The notes: generated by a model not told the origin, from the letters alone. DNA of 64,000 bases from Oxytricha trifallax (GCA_000711775.1 ARYC01025601.1:113466-177465), one strand, 5' to 3'. Positions 23,722-37,058 are shown, counted from the first letter of the stretch. Made by a program: numbers and translations.

Positions 23722-23821
23722 AAAGCAATTAAAATTGCTGTTTTCAAATTTCCTGCTAAATTAGTTTTTTTTCTTAGCGATTTATTAGATTTTTTGTGAC
23801 TCTAAAAATCTGTGCTATTAT

Positions 23822-24893
23822 TATTGTTAAAATAGATAAAAATAGGAAATTTGAGAAATAAATTAAAAAAAGAGATTTATTTATAATTATAACTGTCATG
23901 AATTAGGAGTGTGCCTAATGCTAATTTAAATTTAAAATCTATTAATTAATTAATTAAACAATTATATTTAGTGGGCAGGTGGGTAGGCAGGGTCCTAAGC
24001 AGCCCACTTTTGTAATTAAATATATTTATTTATTATTAAATTGCAATTAATTAGAGATGCGCAGGCTGCTAATGGAGTCAACGTGCATGAGACCATTCCT
24101 CCGGCGCTGCTTAAGTCCACGGTCCTGGTGCTCTTAAAGGGCTAAGCTGTGCTGGTTGTGACGCAACAGATGCAGATGTATGTACCAGATGTCCAACTAA
24201 CTAGCTCCTCGATACAGAGACTGAAATCTGCGGTGCCTGCCCAGCTAAGCAATTCGGAAACCCTGGTGATGGTCTTTGCACCGATTGTGATGATAAATGT
24301 CTCTCTTGCAGTTCTGATGGTACAAACCTTGAAGACGACGAATGTGTTTGCGATACCCCAACTAACTTCATTGTTATTGATACCAAAGAATGTGTTGAAG
24401 AATGTCCCGAGCATTATAAAGATTACGGCGTCTATTGTTACAGTAAGTATCATGTTTGTATTTAACCAGCTCTATAGATAACGTTCAACCAGAGATCATT
24501 AGTTTTGCGCGTACTCATGCTGTTACAACCGACCTGCTAACTAACGGTGCATTTGAGTTCTTGATCAAGGATCCGGGTGGAGAAAGTGTAATCGTAGTTA
24601 TTTGTGTATTCGGCTTGGTGGTCTCATGCACATTGACTCCATTAGCAGCCTGCGCATCTCTAATAAATTGCATTTTAATAAATAAATATATATATTTAAT
24701 TACAAAAGTGGGCTGCTTAGGACCCTGCCTGCCCACCTGCCCACTAAATATAATTGTATAATTAATTAATTAATAGATTTTAAATTTAAATTAGCATTAG
24801 GCACACTCCTAATTCATGACAGTTATAATTATAAATAAATCTCTTTTTTTAATTTATTTCTCAAATTTCCTATTTTTATCTATTTTAACAATA
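23822..24893. mobile_element. Inverted-repeat element carrying a gene fragment
   Basis: Arms of about 270 bp (23822-24100 and 24620-24893) are inverted copies with small indels. The ends read TATTGTTAAAATAG inward with TA on both sides. The terminal part resembles the ends of the Rep-type elements at 8.3 and 32.7 kb. The centre holds a GC-richer Cys-rich gene fragment, and the inner end of the arms overlaps the end of that gene. It has no transposase of its own. Confidence 0.75.
24146..24640 (+). CDS. Cys-rich (furin-like) type I membrane protein fragment
   Basis: With TAG=Gln the frame reads CAGCDATDADVCTRCP, GACPAKQFGNPGDGLC, TDCDDKCLSCSSDG, CVCDTPTNFIVID and ECVEECPEHYKDYGVYCY. This is the CxxC spacing of furin-like/growth-factor-receptor repeats common in ciliate surface proteins. 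GTAAGT at 24442 starts a probable short intron. The next exon, NVQPEIISFARTHAV onward, leads to a hydrophobic span (VIVVICVFGLVVSC) that may anchor the protein. There is no start codon or signal peptide, so it is an internal-to-C-terminal fragment. Codon use and G+C differ from the surroundings. Confidence 0.6.
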
Positions 24894-24949
24894 GTGTTTA
24901 ATGAGTTAGTCTAACTGTTCTCCAATCCAATAGTTAGTATAATTACTCA

Positions 24950-27900
24950 TTAGAAAAATTGTCTTAAAATACAATGTTACTACTCTTCTTACTCTTGCAT
25001 TTATTAAGCATATGCTTTTGCTTATTTTACTGGAGTTTCTTCAGGCTTTATAGTTAATATTATATTTTAAGGTCCTCTTAACGATAATTGGAGTATTTTG
25101 TTTTTTGACTATCACGTTTATTCATAAGTTCTTATAGTATTTTATCTTTTAATTTGAAGTTTGTACCACTCTTTTTATGAAAATAACTAATATCTTTAAT
25201 AAGTATTTGCTTATGTTAACCAAAGTTTAAACTTTAACTCAATTATCTTTGATTTCTTATCTTACTATCTTTCTTTTTCTATTTCAAGATATCATTTTAT
25301 TGTTTCAATAGATTCTTGACATTTTTAATTGGCTAAGCTGGAACTATTTAAAAGCTTAGAGTGATATCTATGTGTTATATAGGGATCTTTAATATTTAAG
25401 AGAGATTTTTCAGAGTTAAGGAAATTTCTATTTTCATATAAATTCAAATTATCTCTTGTCCTTTGAATTAGAGATTTGATTTTTCATCTTTATGCAGTAA
25501 TTACGATTTTTCTCTGGTCTGGCTGAAGTCTAGGCGATGATTAAAATTTTAAATTAAAATATAAATGATTTCTAATGACTTACTCATTGTATTGGTAACT
25601 GAAGCATGTTAGATTTTTCTTCTATAAATTTTGCATAGTAATCAGTCTTAATAAACTGAATTTTGCTTGGAATACTATTGCGTGTTTATGCTTGAGTTTT
25701 AGCTTTCGCCTGCCTCCTAATTTTTCTATCAAAAACTTCACTTAACTGGAAAAACTTTCATTTGATTGATTGATATACTCTAAGTTATCATTGATATCTT
25801 ATTTATTCATATTCATATTTCCAGTTAATCTATTATCGAATTCTGAGAGAAATTTTCGCATTATTTCCTATAAGGATTTGTCATTGTGTTTTTTAAAGTT
25901 AAAATCTTGTTTTAGATTAAAAACTAGCTGCTAATATTTATAAATCAAATTCCTTAATATTTTCAGTTTATTTATTTATTAAATAATTCAAGGAATTAAT
26001 AATCGTATATTTATTTTCTTAAAATAAACGCTAATATTTTTTAGTGAAAATCATTATTTCTCTATTACTTTAAATTTATCAGAAATATCTAATTGTTATA
26101 TATGAAACTACTTTTGTAATTCATTAATTTAGCTTTATCTAAATCAACACTATACATTAAAATCACAATACTCTATTATGCTATGAAATTAAATTATCAC
26201 TCACAAAATTTGGAATTATGTTGAAAGTTTGTTTAAATAATTCTAATTTAATATTTTGTAATTAATCATAAATAAATAAATCTTAAAAGACTAATAAATT
26301 GTTACTTTTGGATTATTAAAAGAATATTGCATTACCCTATATGAATTGATATAACTTAATTAAGGTTTTATTTCCTAATAAAATATAAAAATCACAAATT
26401 AATTGGATTAAAGTATCAAATCAATTATTAAGGTTTTGAATGTTCAATGAGGGCACCTTTCATTAGAATTTATAAGGGAATTTATGTAGTTTCTCTTCTA
26501 TTTCAATCTTTTTATCAAAATACTCACTGAATTGTTTTATTTCAGATGCGAACGGAGAGAAAATAACTGAATCTATTTGAGACAAATGATTTTTAATGTC
26601 TGATGTTCGTCTTTAACTGAAATCTATACTTTCCTACAATGATTCATCATTTATTAAAATATAATAGTTATCATAAGTAATTCTCAAAAGTATATCTTTT
26701 ATGACTAAATCAATCATATTTAATAATCATGGTCAATATTAGATTAGAGCTTTAATGGTGAAAATTGTTGAGTTAATTAATATGATAACTTCCAGTCTTT
26801 TTCCTATTTATTTTAATGAGTACTTATTAAGGGTCCTCAAAAATTCGCTCACATGGTCGAAGTTTATTATAGGTATTCCACACACTGGTTTCTTCAAAAT
26901 TTATTTTATGTAAATATTAAAGCAAAATCTAGTGTTCACCTTCAATAATATTCATTATCGCAAAATAAAGACTGTATATAAGAACTTGATGTCATTGGAA
27001 CTATTGCCAGTGTGAGTATCATCATAAAAGCTATTTTTCTAATATTTAATACAGATTGCAATCCTTCTGTATTTTAATGTCTCAAAAGCGCAGGAAAATT
27101 CTTAAAAGTTTAGCAAATTTTAAGAATTTTTTATTGTTAAAGCTATCTATTTAAGGGATGGCGTTTAAATTTATACCGTTTTATAAGCCTTAGTTATTTC
27201 TTTGCTGCTTTATAAATCCTGGAGATCTTAATTATGGGGAGTAATGTCAAATATATTAATGCTTTACCATTAACTCATTTTTAAAATGTAAGTAGTTATA
27301 TAGCATATTTTTAGAAGTTTTATTGACTTTGGCTATGAACATTAGTAAAATTAAGATTATTGTGATTTTACTGCTATAACTGTAAATGATTGAGTTGATC
27401 ACCTCTTATAAGACTTGTTCTAGGTATATTACTATTCTAAAGCCTCCTGCTTAGACTCTAAAGATTAGTAGTATTTAATTTACTAGGCAAGGTATTGATG
27501 CTACTTTTATTGTCAATCTTAATTGAATTTATGTTTATTGTTGGAGGTATATCGCTTTGACTTAGTTGATGGTTTAAGTATTTTCCTTTTCCACTCATTT
27601 TAAATTAAAAAGTAGTAATTACTTCATAAATAAGCATATTTATATTTAATATAATTATAAATAAAACATCATTTTTATTACCTTACTGTTTTTATTTTTT
27701 TACTAATGAATACTAAAAACATACTATTTATAGATTTATACAAGTATTTTAATTTATAATTTATTTAAGATAATTCTTTTAATTTGACACTAAGATATAA
27801 AATATTGATTATTTTTCGTATGATAATTAGGATATTAAAATTTTGATTGATTCATTCCAAAAAAAATTAAGCAATTTATAATGTTATTAATATTAATAAA

Positions 27901-30900
27901 TTTATCAGAAATGGACCTGTCCAAATATCTCTGCCTTACAATATAAATCCTAATATCCCTCTTCAATTTTCAATTTACTAGGTAAGTCTCTCTCTATCTT
28001 TTTAGTTATTATTACTCTAATAGAATTCTATTTTAATTTAATAGTATTTTTTGTTTTTACTTATGAATTTTAGATATTTTCGCTGTCTATTTATGCATTC
28101 TTTGCATGTTGACTGTTTCTCAATTAAGCTTAAGGATGATCATTATTTGGCTATTCAAAATCTTATTCATATTCTTAATCATAATCTTACTAGTCTCTGA
28201 TGCTAAAATTTTTTACACTTCCCCCATTTTTTATAAAAATTTAACTTTCATTAAGCTTTTATGGAGATGAGTCACTTGAAGTCTGTTTTGTAATAAAGTT
28301 TTGTTAACTTCTTAAATGGCTTTATTATCGCTACTATTATTCAGTAATTATTCTTTTTTGTCATAAAGTGAATTCCAGTTTACTAAATCTTGACCTTGAC
28401 CTACAAGTTATTAACGACCTTCTTAATTTAGTATATTTTGTAAAATTTGATCATTTGTCGTGTTAGACTCGATTTAATTAGAAAATTATCACTGATTATT
28501 TTTAAGATTTTTTAATAAGAATGTAGAAAATTGCATATATTCTTTGAGATTTAATTTTGATTTGCTGTTAAAAATGATACCTATTTTAACCAATTTACTC
28601 AGACTACTTAGATTTGAAAGGTTAAACATTTTGAATGGATTTTTTCATTTCTCCGATGCTTGGCTTCATTTGCATTTGTTAAATGGGGCTAATTTCTTTT
28701 ATATTTTGTGATATTTTGCTTTCTTAATTTATTCTTGGACTTAAATCCTTGCTTCTTTTAAGTTTTAGAAGTTCTTAGGAGACATACTCTAGCAAAACTT
28801 ACTCTTGTTTTTATTCTTGGCACTATTTTCTTTTTAAAATGAAAAAATTGGTTCTTATCCTTGGCCTGTATTGAACTATATTTTTATTTCATCTACCTTG
28901 TTACTTTCTAAGATATGTGAATCTACTACATCCAAATGATTTAAATCGAGAGCTTGGCTTGTTGACTCTCTTGCTCTAGTGGACCCTACATCCCCTGCTA
29001 AGAGTTCTTCATGCTCATCCTCTTATAAAATATAAAAGGTAGGATATTAAATTATTTAGATTATAATAAATAGCTGCATTCTGAGCATTGAAAAAATTTA
29101 AGTGTGTAAATTCTGACTTGATGCTTGGAGACTCTTGTACAATAGGACTTTTATATATATTTTTATCCATTAACATATCGCAGTTGCTTTAAAAAGTGTT
29201 CATGTCACTTGATCCTATTTTCAGTGTAGTGGACATCAATCAACCCTTTTATTTTATGAGGGCATTTATTTGCTTTAGTTGTTCATTCTTTACTACTCAA
29301 CCTTTAATTGATGAAGTCAATCTTCGTAAATTAGTCATATTATTTATGGTTTTATAGATCCTTTTTAGATTTGGCGTGGGATCATAAATTTGAGTTTCGT
29401 CTATTGGGAAATTATTTTCAGCAATAGCTTTTGAATGGATTCACAAACTATCTTTGGTTGTGGTACTTGAAGGGAAGTGTTAATACTTTAATGAGTAAGA
29501 ACATGTTGATTCTTTTTTTATCATTAGCTAGAGTGGGTGTTTGTTGATGATTGAACTTTTATTTGCTCTGGCTTCTTAGATGTTGATTGGTTTAATTTAG
29601 AGCGCTTATATATTTTTTGTACTAATTTACTTTCCTGTGTTAGGTCATCACGTCTAGGTTATGTTACTTTTTAAAAAATTTATAATGATAATAATATTTA
29701 ATACATTAGTGTCTACATCGAGTAAATTCGTTTTTTTAAGTTTTGCATATATGTGGGTACTGACTATTTTGACTAAATCTTCTTGAACCGATGTTGAACC
29801 TAGAGAGATTTTTTCTAAGAAAGTTCTGTACGCATTTCACTTTTTTTTAAGATTGATTGCTAGGTCTTGAGTCTTCAATAAATAATTATCTGCTTCACAG
29901 TACCTTCATAAACTTGCTCTCTGGTATCATCAAACACTTAGAGGCTTGTGTTAACTTTCTGACTCATGTAATAAACAAGATTCATTCTAATTTTGAAGCC
30001 CCTGTATAATCCTTGAATTCTAGTAGCACATGAATTCTAATGTAACTTCCATAGTTTTCTCCTCAAGTATTCTTTTATCTTTCTTTATATATAAATAACA
30101 CGACGCATGAATTATTTTCGCTAAATTTCATAAAGTTTCTTACCCTTGAACATTATCCCGCCTCCTTGATTTTAAGAACGGCAGTGATTACTTTTTTATT
30201 TATTTACAATTTATTAACTTCATATTTAAGTCTGGTAAGGACATGCTAAGTAGCTTAGATTAGCAGGGCACATTTTTAATATTTGGCAATAAATAAAACT
30301 GCATGACAAGCTGTATTTTATCTTAACTAAGTTTAAATAGATATTTTTGCCTCTAAAGTATATCCCTCAATCGCTGCTTTTACCCATCAAATTTTTACTT
30401 GTCAAATTCAGCTTTGAGCATAGTATTTTCTTGAAACATACCGCTGATTCTATAGCTCTCTGAAAATTGAGAATTTAAACCCTTTCAAAGTGGTGAACCC
30501 ATGAAATAGTTAACAATATTTTGCTTTCATTATTCCCATGATGTTCTCTCAATTGCATTGTATCTGACTACAGTCCCTTACTTTGGTGCTTTTATTTTGA
30601 TGAGCTATTTACAAAATTTAAGAGTCTAAAACTTAACTTTATTGCATGTTTTCTGTAATTTAGGTATTAGCATTGACTTCTAGATTTTCTACAGAGATCA
30701 AGTTAACCCATTCAATTTCTTATTATGATTAATCTTATATTCAGTTTGAAATTAGACTCTGTTTTCTAATAGTTATGTTCACTATAAATATTAATTTCTT
30801 GATGTTTATGATCCATTACTGAACTTCGAGAAAATGGTATAAGCAGGAGAATTTTAAGATTGTTATATTATGTTTAACGCCGATATTGTCTGGTCTGATG

Positions 30901-31300
30901 AGAGGACTGTTGTACAAAAACTTTTATAGTGATATTCTTGTTTTACACTGTATCTCAGATTCTGAGTTTGTGGTTTTTGAATAAGATTTTTTGATATTGA
31001 TCTACCAAGATAAACTGTAAATATTATTAATTTAAACTTATGATTATTATCTCTTTTCTAAAGTAAATCACTTTTCCCATGTCAATAAAATTTTACCTTA
31101 ATTTACTTATTCATGTCTGTAATAAAGGTATCTCTAAGTTTATGATCCTGAGACAAATTCCAACTGATCAAGTTAGAATGTATTCATGCTTTATAATTTA
31201 GGCGAACTCAACGCGTTTTATGAGTACCATGTCAAACGATTTTCTATGAAAATTATTATTTAATTTTGAATTAAAATGAAAGAAAATTTTTAAAAAAAGG
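24950..31300 (-). CDS. Very long Q/N-rich coding region, interrupted
   Basis: The plus strand is T-rich, and the minus strand gives protein-like text throughout if TAA/TAG=Gln, although the frame changes often. Samples: 25490-25270 QRTRDNLNLYENRNFLNSEK; 25890-25590 FLSEFDNRLTGNMNMNKQD then SIPSKIQFIKTDYYAKFIEE; 28300-28060 QQDYDQEYEQDFEQPNNDHP; 29235-29040 IYKSPIVQESPSIKSEFTH; 29030-28880 HLDVVDSHILESNKVDEIKI; 30870-30550 MDHKHQEINIYSEHNYQKTE. It is rich in Gln, Asn, Ser and Lys, with acidic stretches and no recognised domain. It may be one giant gene or several. In-frame TGAs (for example near 25300) and single-base frameshifts recur. Introns and IESs were not resolved. Confidence 0.5.
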
Positions 31301-31559
31301 TAATCGAAGATGTTGCTAAATTATGAGATAAATTTACATTAATTTTGGTGTTATTGGCCTATAAGGAGTTGTGAATGTGATGCTATCATACTTTATTTTA
31401 TAATGATTTTATTTACAGATCTTCTTTATTTATATAATTTAAGATTTAATTGTAAAAAACCAAAATAAAAATAACTTTATTTCAATGTTATATGAAATAT
31501 AATTTTTTGTCAATCTTGAAAGGTAATTAACAATAAAATTCAAATTTAATAATAATTTA

Positions 31560-32510
31560 ATATTTAATAAAACAGGGCAGATCCCTTAGCACAGCTTTAA
31601 TCTATTTTCTATTGAATTCTACACAAATAAATCACAAATAAGACTATAACTTTAAGAACAAGCATAAATACTATGAAAAACAATAATTTGCAGTAAATAC
31701 ATTAGAAGCAAAATTAACATAATAATTGAATTACAACCATAGTAATAAAACAAGTTAAAGAGATAAAAAAACTAAAATCATAAACGAGTTACTTCACAAT
31801 AAACTTAGTAAAATTATCCTTACCACAATAGTAATACCATTATTGGCAATAATAACCTTGAAATAAATTATATATAACAACAGTAAAAGAATAACAATAT
31901 AAAGAATAAATTAACTGGCAATGCTTAATTGGCTTGTACTATTAGCTCAAGAACTAAACCAATTCATGTTAATGAGGTCAATACCTAAAAAATCAGGAAA
32001 ATAGTAATGCCCACTAGCAATTACTAAAAATAAATTAAACTATGATATCCTTTTTTATACTTATTTATGATAAATGAGAAAATGCTATAAGAGGTCGCTT
32101 AGCTCTTTCCAAGAGCAGCCAAAAGACTACAACAAGCTAATTAGCACATGAATGCTCTGACTAATAAATTTAATCAAGTAAATAATCAGAAATACTACTA
32201 CAAACCCACTTCAGCAGTAAATAATAAGTATGAGCATATTATCTTGATAATGGCCAATAATTAAGCAATAATAGCAATTAACTTTTTTTAAAGGATTAAA
32301 TAGTAAAAGTCATAGAGAAATACATCATATCACCCAGCAAAGAAGAAGATGATGATGATGATACTAATAATGATGTGTAGATGGTATTGATAGAAGTATT
32401 TGATTAAAATTGGGCAAAGAGAATATTTCAGGAGCAAATTTCTGGGAAAAGTAAGCTTCCATATTAAGTGTTTATTTCAATTTATAGGGTGGTCTACCAA
32501 ATGCTATGAG
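31560..32510 (+). CDS. Q/N-rich coding region on the opposite strand
   Basis: Here the plus strand becomes A-rich and carries the open frames: NHKQDYNFKNKHKYYEKQQF near 31640, NTIIGNNNLEINYIQQQQ near 31840, NKFNQVNNQKYYYKPTSA near 32170, and SPSKEEDDDDDTNNDVQMVL near 32340 followed by FDQNWAKRIFQEQISGK. Composition matches the minus-strand region to the left, so this may be an inverted segment of the same gene. Frames shift between blocks. No domain is recognised. Confidence 0.45.
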
Positions 32511-32698
32511 TTTTTAATATAATATTTGAATTTTAAATTTTGATTAGTAAAGAGTTGTTGTTTGATACTAAGTTTTTATTTGTATTTAAATTATTATCAA
32601 CTGATGAAATCCAGAGATTAATACAATTTGGAACAACTATAGAAAACTCTTGTACTTTCGATTTGAACACACTTACATCAACATCAGCTTAAAAATAA

Positions 32699-34682
32699 TA
32701 TTGTTAAAAAAGAATTGAATAGGGTAAATTGGAAAATAAAAAGATTAATCAATTCATAAATATATATAAGTGCTACTGATTATAGAGGTCTAGAGATCAA
32801 ATTTGATTCATGCCAGTTACCGTTATGTTTGTAAGTGCCCCTGCTAATTTGATGTTACTGAGATGAGCAGAAAAGTTTTTGACACTTTTGACACATTTTA
32901 CACCCATTAAATACTGTCAAAATTATGGATGTGATTAATTAATGATTTAAAGATTACTTAAAGTGTAGACAATATATTTTTAATCTTAGATAAAATACAA
33001 GGCAAAATGCTATTTGAAAAGTCTTTCATTTGCTTTTTTCGAGACTATCTATGATTGTACTAATCTCTTAGTTCTTACTCTCTTCATATGAGTTCTCTAA
33101 AGTTGAATTCTCCTCCTCTAGCCTTGCTAGAATTGCATTGCTAAATCTAATTCGCTTAATTGCATCTTTTTATTAGCTTGTTTCTGCACCATGCTTTGAT
33201 CCATCAAATGACATCTTGACTTGAAGGCTCCCTAGTCGATCTTTGCAAGCAACGTTAATGGCATTTAGTTAGTTGTAATTACTACCGCAGCTTCTATGTA
33301 CTCTAATGCTACTTTACCGTACTTTGCCTCAGTTGAGTACCACTATCCCTGTAGAAGTCTTTTCGTTTTGGCTACTCAATCGCTTCGAAAGAAATGCTGG
33401 TCATTCATTTCGTCCATCAGGAAAATTTGAGGTTAGAACTTAATTGGTAAAACCTGAAGTTTGAAATGCAATTAGCCTTCCTGTAGTACGTCGCACACAA
33501 AAATTTATTGAAGCATTCTCACTATAGAAGATTTACCACTATCTGCACTGCAATAAAGCCACTCGCAGCACTTCTTAGTATCGTTTCATGTGATAATTAC
33601 TTAGTATAAGACATCGAGAGCCTCTGCATACCCCCAATCCTCCCATTTTTTAAGTTCTATAGGCTGAATGTCATTGTAAATTTGCTGTTATCTTAAGACG
33701 TAGGTTTGTAATGAATCTATTATTGGTATTGCTTTTCTCTCAATCGTCCCAGTGCATCTCAGAAGTTTCAATATTGCTCTAAGCTTAGATTCAATCTCCG
33801 AGAGCATCACTATGTCTTTAAGGTGGTTCCAGAAAAGCTTCACATACTATGAAAAATCTTAGATCTCCCCTCTTTTGAAGAGACTCGTGAATTCAACAAG
33901 CATTTCTTTTTTTGTTTAGCTGGATTATAGTGTAGATGAAGATCTTCTGCTCTAAGATGTCCTTGCTTTTACCTATTTTGCAGCAAAATTCGTGCTATCA
34001 CCAGCTACTAGAATCACGTTAGGTGATTGCTGTAGAATCTCTGAACTGCTTTTCTCTTCTATAGTATTGATCTTTATCCCCAGCAGGCTTAATACTTTCG
34101 ATCCTTTGCCTTTTGTCTGCTTAAAATAACTTCTATGTAAGCCTTAAGTGAGTGGATGGCACTCGAATTCTATATAGTGCTTAAGATTATAAGATTTTCT
34201 GTATCCTAGTACATACTCACATGTTTAATCTTATTTTTTATATTCTTAAGTTGTTATAGAACTCTCTCGGAGTTTTCTGGGCCGAATGGGTACTCTGTTT
34301 CGTAAAAGTGAATTTGTCTATAATCTATGATTCTTGAAAGTGATTCTGGTTAACGCAAGAGGGTCAATCTACTAAATATGATCATTTCTTCTCCGTTAGT
34401 TTTGATATTATCCACACTTTAAATTATCTTTAAATCATTAATTAATCACATCCATAATTTTGACAGTATTTAATGGGTGTAAAATGTGTCAAAAGTGTCA
34501 AAAACTTTTCTGCTCATCTCAGTAACATCAAATTAGCAGGGGCACTTGCTAACATAACGGTAACAGGCATGAATCAAATTTGATCTCTAGACCTTTGTAA
34601 TCAGTGGCATATATATATATTTATGAATTGATTAATCTTTTTATTTTTCAATTTACCCTATTTAATTCTTTTTTAAACAATA
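32699..34682. mobile_element. Rep-type element 2, decayed
   Basis: Inverted arms of roughly 290 bp lie at 32699-32990 and 34410-34682, with ends TATTGTTAAAAAAG inward and TA at both borders. Each arm holds iteron-like text GACACTTTTGACACATTTTA and the phrase TACCGTTATGTTT that also occurs in the arms of element 1. Between them is a minus-strand relative of the element-1 SF3-helicase gene. Arms are shorter than in element 1 and the gene is broken. Confidence 0.8.
33000..34385 (-). pseudogene. SF3-helicase (Rep-like) gene, decayed copy
   Basis: The ATG at 34385-34383 begins a frame homologous to the intact gene at 8746: HFYETEYPFGPENS and KHVSMYQ near the N-terminus, Walker A ADSGKSS near 33548, Walker B IFLMDEMND near 33422 and motif C VVITTN near 33280. 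A TGA near 33390 stands where the intact copy has Arg. Other breaks occur in the N-terminal half and past 33250. The orientation within the element is opposite to that of element 1 in the window. Breaks are described only; no repair was attempted. Confidence 0.75.
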
Positions 34683-34689
34683 ATAATAA

Positions 34690-35060
34690 AAAAATTAATT
34701 TTAATAAATTATTATACACTCATCTATTTATTAATAGTCAATTAGTTATAATTTATGATTGATTATGATAAATCAGCTTTTGACCACCCACTAACTCAAA
34801 ACATCTTCTATAAAATTGTGCATTTAAGACTACAATAATGACCTTAATGATATACCTGTTCCAATCAGACACTTCCAAGATAGTTAGGGTTCAAGATCCA
34901 ATCATGAATCTGTTACGTATCAAAACTTTTATTTTAAAAATTGCCATTATTTTTTAACAATATTTTGAGATTAAAGTGACTTATTTTTAAGAGAAAATAT
35001 GTTTTATAAAAACAGATGGAGACTAGTACGCAGATTCTTCTTATTTGACATAAAGAATGG
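34690..35060. other. AT-rich spacer
   Basis: No feature with support. The minus-strand frame at 35131-34934 overlaps the tandem repeat and is low complexity. Confidence 0.4.
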
Positions 35061-35067
35061 AATTTAA

Positions 35068-35184
35068 GGCACTGATGGCTATAAAAATAGTTAAATATCA
35101 GTAGTGGTGAAATAACCACAAAATAAGGCACTGATGGTTATAATAATGGTTAAATATCAGCAGTGTGAAATAACCACAAAATAT
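35068..35184 (+). repeat. Tandem repeat, two units of about 59 bp
   Basis: Units start AAGGCACTGATGG at 35068 and 35127 and end AAATAACCACAAAAT. They differ by a few substitutions and one short indel. The repeat lies just upstream of the meckelin coding block at 35340. Confidence 0.85.
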
Positions 35185-35339
35185 CAAACTCAGAATCAAA
35201 CTTGATATAAGTAATGATAAGATGATCTAGAATCCTCTCTTGATTATCACATACAGGGAGAGATTCTTAGAAATTTATACTTAAAATGAGATTATGGGAG
35301 CAGAATTAAAATGTAAGTTTAAAATAACTTTATAATTTT

Positions 35340-37058
35340 GAATACAAGACTGGTGTCGCAACTAATTCATTGGCAAGTGTATCGTTTACAGTAGAACACA
35401 CCATGGATACATCCAACTTCTGGAAGACTGTGGTGGTTCTTCATTGGGTGCATGGTACTCTTTGGAATTATAGTAATAGTTTAAGTTTGCATTTGGCAAT
35501 CATTAGCCCAATACCACTCTCGCTATTTAATAGATTATAGGCTGGGATAAAAATCTTGGATAAGTTCATTCTCTTAGTAAATATTTATATTGTCTATATA
35601 AGCAAGGATAAAAATTCTTTTTTAATGTCGAGTAATTAATTTAGTTAGGTTTTATATAAAAATTATGTATATATTTCTATCTGCAGTATTATCACTTTTT
35701 ACTTTAGAATTATCAAGTTATTAAGATAAGAGATTAAATTAATATATACCTCTAATTAAGCAAACAAATAGAAAATCAAAATGAACTTTCAAATTTCATC
35801 ACTTTAAAAATAAAAAACCATATAAAAGAATTTAATAGTTTTATAGAAATATAATGCAATCCTACTTTATCAGATGATAAATCAGCTAAGTGCAAATACG
35901 CAATAGTGAAGATCTTTCTTACTGGAATAGATGTGTTTTCTAATCTTTATTTCTGTTTATTGTTCCAATAGCTGGCTACTGGTTTGTATTTTTCAAATTT
36001 CAAGAGAGAGTTTATGTGTTTCTTCCATAAATCAGCAAGAGCAATGATGTTTATTATGCACCTTTAAAGCACTTTTTGGTGCAGTACAAACTCACAAATA
36101 TGTATTTTAGTTTATTTTAATATTATTTAGAGTAATTTTATTATAATTATGGTTTATACTTTAGTTTTAAGGCAAGATATATTAATTTAAAGACTAGTTC
36201 AAATAAAATATATTCTTTTACGATTTAGAACTTTCATACACATTCAATAATAGTTAGACAAAATCAATTTTTATATATACTGAGAGAAGCCAAAGCGCAT
36301 AAAGGGCTATAAAGGTGATGACAATCTCGGAATAAATGCCTTGAGATAACTCTTCCTATTGAATGAATTCAATGAGCTTCAGGTAAATAAATTGATATGA
36401 GTAGAATTTACTTTGATTTGCTATGCTTTCTTAATGGAGGATATCTCTCTACTCATGATCCTGAACTCTCATAAATATTCTCATTTTATAATATCCTTGT
36501 ATAAAAGAAAGCATTAAAATGAACTTAGAAACAGAGGCTGATTCTCCAGAGAACTATGTGCTGAATTTCTTTGTCACTTCTTTAGTTATGTACGCGATTG
36601 GTATCTGCAATAAATTCTTATATACTTGATTAAATTCAGAGTTTCCCTTTAAACTTAATAATTACTGATCTTTGTGCTTTGAGCAACATTTCTGTAGTTA
36701 TGTTTGATAGCCAATTCCATGGATACTATATTCATTATAATAAAGGTATTTATTGATTTCTGTATCGTTATTGGAAATACAAAATAATTTTGGCTTTAAA
36801 TTTTTAATTGACATTTATTCACGGAAAATCTCCATAAGATCAAGTCGAAATTTCTCCAGAAGTCTTACACCGAGCCCTTAAATATGAAACCACTGGAAAG
36901 CCTAACTCCGTGGCTTTACAACTGAGCGCTCTAATCTCCAAACCTTCTAGACATACATGCCAAACAAAATGCTCGTTTACTGTTACGATCTCTACTACAA
37001 GGAAATCAATCAAGAAATCCTAAATATTATGAATATTAAGACTAACAAGTTTAACAGT
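35340..37058 (+). CDS. TMEM67: Meckelin (TMEM67), transmembrane part up to the TBE insertion
   Basis: Meckelin is a ciliary transition-zone membrane protein. Block 35345-35580 reads VSFTVEHTMDTSNFWKTVVV and, after a frameshift, a hydrophobic span (FFIGCMVLFGIIVIVQV). Block 36300-36360 ends LLNEFNELQ, and the next gives FTLICYAFLMEDISLL. Block 36540-36640 reads NYVLNFFVTSLVMYAIGI. Block 36660-36755 gives ITDLCALSNISVVMFDSQFH then GYYIHY, and 36825-37050 gives GKSPQDQVEISPEVLHRAL. The order of these motifs is exactly that of meckelin. In-frame TGAs (near 36407 and 37030) and frameshifts are present. The TBE begins at 37059 and coding resumes at 41107. Confidence 0.75.

Noticed and set aside
24142..24453. 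Minus-strand open frames opposite the Cys-rich gene
   Set aside because: They mirror the regular Cys codons of the plus-strand gene and have no supporting pattern.
34934..35131. Minus ORF near 35 kb
   Set aside because: It overlaps a tandem DNA repeat and is low complexity.
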